Assembly: GCA_902598825.1 (NCBI GenBank)
Contig: CACKDD010000007.1
Coordinates: 1-43,960, forward strand
Direction of reading: 5' to 3'
DNA from: an uncultured Pelagibacteraceae bacterium
Lineage (GTDB): Bacteria; Pseudomonadota; Alphaproteobacteria; Pelagibacterales; Pelagibacteraceae
Length of the DNA: 43,960 nucleotides
Part shown: in pieces, positions 42,496-43,960 of the stretch
Layout of the letters: each line of letters starts with the position of its first letter
How positions within the stretch are numbered: position 1 is the first letter of the stretch
Position numbers and translations under genes: made by a program
Notes under the pieces: model-generated
Seen by the model: the letters and a program-made list of their open reading frames with translations, nothing else
Databases searched by the model: none
What the model was told of the DNA's origin: nothing

Positions 42496-43960
42496 ATGAG
42501 TGAAGTAAAATCAGATATTCAAATAGCAAGAGAAGCTAAGATGCGACCAATCAACGAAATATTGGCTAAGGTTAATGTACCAGATGAAAGCACTGCTTTT
42601 AGTCCCATGGGAAGACATATTGCAAAAATTAACTTGGAGTATCTTGATACATTAAAGAATAAACCTGATGGAAAACTAATTTTAGTTACCGCTATAACTC
42701 CAACACCTGCTGGTGAGGGAAAAACTACCACATCTGTAGGTTTAAATGATGGATTAAATAAAATTGGAAAAAAATCTATTGTTTGTTTAAGAGAGCCAAG
42801 TTTAGGTCCTTCATTTGGCATGAAAGGTGGTGCTGCTGGAGGTGGATTTGCCCAGGTTGTACCAATGGAACAGATAAATCTACATTTCACTGGTGACTTT
42901 CATGCAATAACATCAGCTCACAATCTTTTATCTGCATTAATTGATAATCACATCTATTGGGGTAATAAATTGAATATCGATGTAAGAAGAATTGTTTGGA
43001 AGAGAGTTATGGATATGAATGATCGATCCCTTCGATCTATTAATATAAATTTAGGTGGCGTAGCAAACGGTTTTCCTAGAGAAGATGGATTTGATATAAC
43101 GGTTGCTTCTGAAATAATGGCTATCTTTTGTTTAGCAAATAATCTTGAAGATTTAGAAAAAAGAATTGGTAATATTACAGTAGCTTATACAAGAGAAAAA
43201 AAACCTATTTTTGCAAAAGATTTAAAAGCTCAAGGTCCTATGACTGTTTTACTTAAAGATGCAATTAGACCAAATGTGACTCAGACATTGGAGAATAATC
43301 CTGCAATTATTCATGGAGGACCTTTTGCAAATATTGCTCATGGATGTAACTCCGTTATAGCAACAAAAGCTGGCTTAAAACTTGCAGACTATGTTGTAAC
43401 AGAGGCTGGATTCGGAGCTGACCTAGGTGCTGAAAAATTTCTTGATATTAAATGTAGAAAATCAGATCTTAAACCAAGCTGTGTTGTAATTGTTGCAACA
43501 ATAAGAGCTCTTAAAATGCACGGAGGTGTCGCAAAAGATGATTTAAAAAATGAAAATGTTGATGCACTTAAAAAAGGATTAGTGAATCTTCAAAGACATG
43601 TTGAAAATGTTAAAAAATTTGGCCTACCCGTTGCAATAGCTGTAAATCATTTCATTAAAGATACTGATAAAGAGGTAAAAACTTTAATAAGTTTTTGTGA
43701 TGGTTTAGGTGTTAAAGCTAGTCTATGTACCCATTGGGCAAATGGTGGTGAAGGCACAAAAGATTTAGCAGCTCTAGTAGCTGATTTATGTGAAAAAAAT
43801 GATACTAAATTTAAATTTTTATATGAAAACAAAACTCCTCTATTTAAAAAGATAGAAACTATTGCTAAAGAAATTTATAGAGCTGATGAAGTTATAGCAG
43901 ACACTAAAATTAGAGAACAACTTAAGGGTTTTGAGGAGTCTGGATATGGTGATCTACCTA
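42496..43960 (+). CDS. fhs: Formate-tetrahydrofolate ligase (partial, 3' end outside window)
   Basis: 488 residues are visible of an expected 555 or so; the frame is open to the window edge. The P-loop [16 protein letters not shown] lies at about residues 68-83, followed by [40 protein letters not shown] and [16 protein letters not shown], all standard FTHFS motifs. It makes 10-formyl-THF from formate and ATP and can run in reverse to yield ATP from C1 oxidation, the role proposed in SAR11. It is divergent from soxBDAG, the main C1-THF supplier, so the two may be co-regulated. Confidence 0.97.
   Translation, partial: MSEVKSDIQIAREAKMRPINEILAKVNVPDESTAFSPMGRHIAKINLEYLDTLKNKPDGKLILVTAITPTPAGEGKTTTSVGLNDGLNKIGKKSIVCLREPSLGPSFGMKGGAAGGGFAQVVPMEQINLHFTGDFHAITSAHNLLSALIDNHIYWGNKLNIDVRRIVWKRVMDMNDRSLRSININLGGVANGFPREDGFDITVASEIMAIFCLANNLEDLEKRIGNITVAYTREKKPIFAKDLKAQGPMTVLLKDAIRPNVTQTLENNPAIIHGGPFANIAHGCNSVIATKAGLKLADYVVTEAGFGADLGAEKFLDIKCRKSDLKPSCVVIVATIRALKMHGGVAKDDLKNENVDALKKGLVNLQRHVENVKKFGLPVAIAVNHFIKDTDKEVKTLISFCDGLGVKASLCTHWANGGEGTKDLAALVADLCEKNDTKFKFLYENKTPLFKKIETIAKEIYRADEVIADTKIREQLKGFEESGYGDLP

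Noticed and set aside
42519..42890. Minus-strand frame opposite formate-THF ligase
   Set aside because: The plus strand encodes the complete FTHFS P-loop and following motifs; the antisense product has no recognisable features.

Overview
The window looks like a chromosomal segment of a streamlined marine alphaproteobacterium of the SAR11 clade (Pelagibacterales, Candidatus Pelagibacter-like). The DNA is very AT-rich and lysine/isoleucine/asparagine codons dominate. Spacers are tiny, with dozens of genes abutting or overlapping by 1-14 bases. The gene content (ProXWV betaine uptake, dimethylglycine dehydrogenase, tetrameric sarcosine oxidase, formate-THF ligase, methanethiol oxidase, a DmdA/GcvT-like demethylase) is typical of SAR11 methyl-compound metabolism. 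I see no tRNA, rRNA, CRISPR array, insertion sequence or prophage, and nothing that looks recently transferred.

Layout. 1-1721: cut-off methyltransferase, DUF4396-like membrane protein, ETHE1-like sulfur dioxygenase and a secreted thioredoxin-fold protein. 1732-5321: glycine betaine/proline-type ABC transporter (proW, proV, proX) with a hairpin between proX and proV. 5375-6374: AzlCD exporter. 6394-10356: ferric iron ABC transporter with a small cysteine protein, an intercistronic hairpin and a textbook 7-1-7 Fur box at its promoter. 10474-12981: LysR regulator, AcuI/YhdH reductase, FolE. 13058-13900: HisI and DUF2237. 13901-19679: ETF-QO, EtfA, EtfB and an 810-residue dimethylglycine dehydrogenase, i.e. 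a dehydrogenase with its complete electron path to quinone. 19736-24756: redox and sulfur genes, including methanethiol oxidase, a 2Fe-2S ferredoxin, an ECHDC3-like crotonase and an APS-kinase-like/nucleotidyltransferase pair. 24757-28134: a Rieske oxygenase divergent from an MTHFR-like and DmdA/GcvT-like pair, closed by a clear terminator. 28177-32216: small membrane proteins and a compact minus-strand operon of poorly known genes (52-residue CxxC protein, DUF3726, 553-residue unknown, M19 peptidase homologue without its N-terminal HxD). 32319-37258: purEK, acetyltransferase, cold-shock protein, racemase, hypotheticals, EamA transporter. 37264-42370: soxBDAG sarcosine oxidase. 42496-end: formate-THF ligase, cut by the window edge.

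Working together (inference from family knowledge): betaine-type osmolytes enter through ProXWV. Methyl groups are removed stepwise by the Rieske oxygenase, dimethylglycine dehydrogenase and sarcosine oxidase. C1 units are carried on tetrahydrofolate and leave through the MTHFR-like protein or formate-THF ligase. Electrons pass through EtfAB and ETF-QO. Methanethiol from DMSP demethylation would be oxidised by the SBP56-type oxidase, with sulfur dioxygenase handling downstream persulfide. The most likely under-described modules are the 28821-32216 operon and the 26007-28134 MTHFR/demethylase pair.
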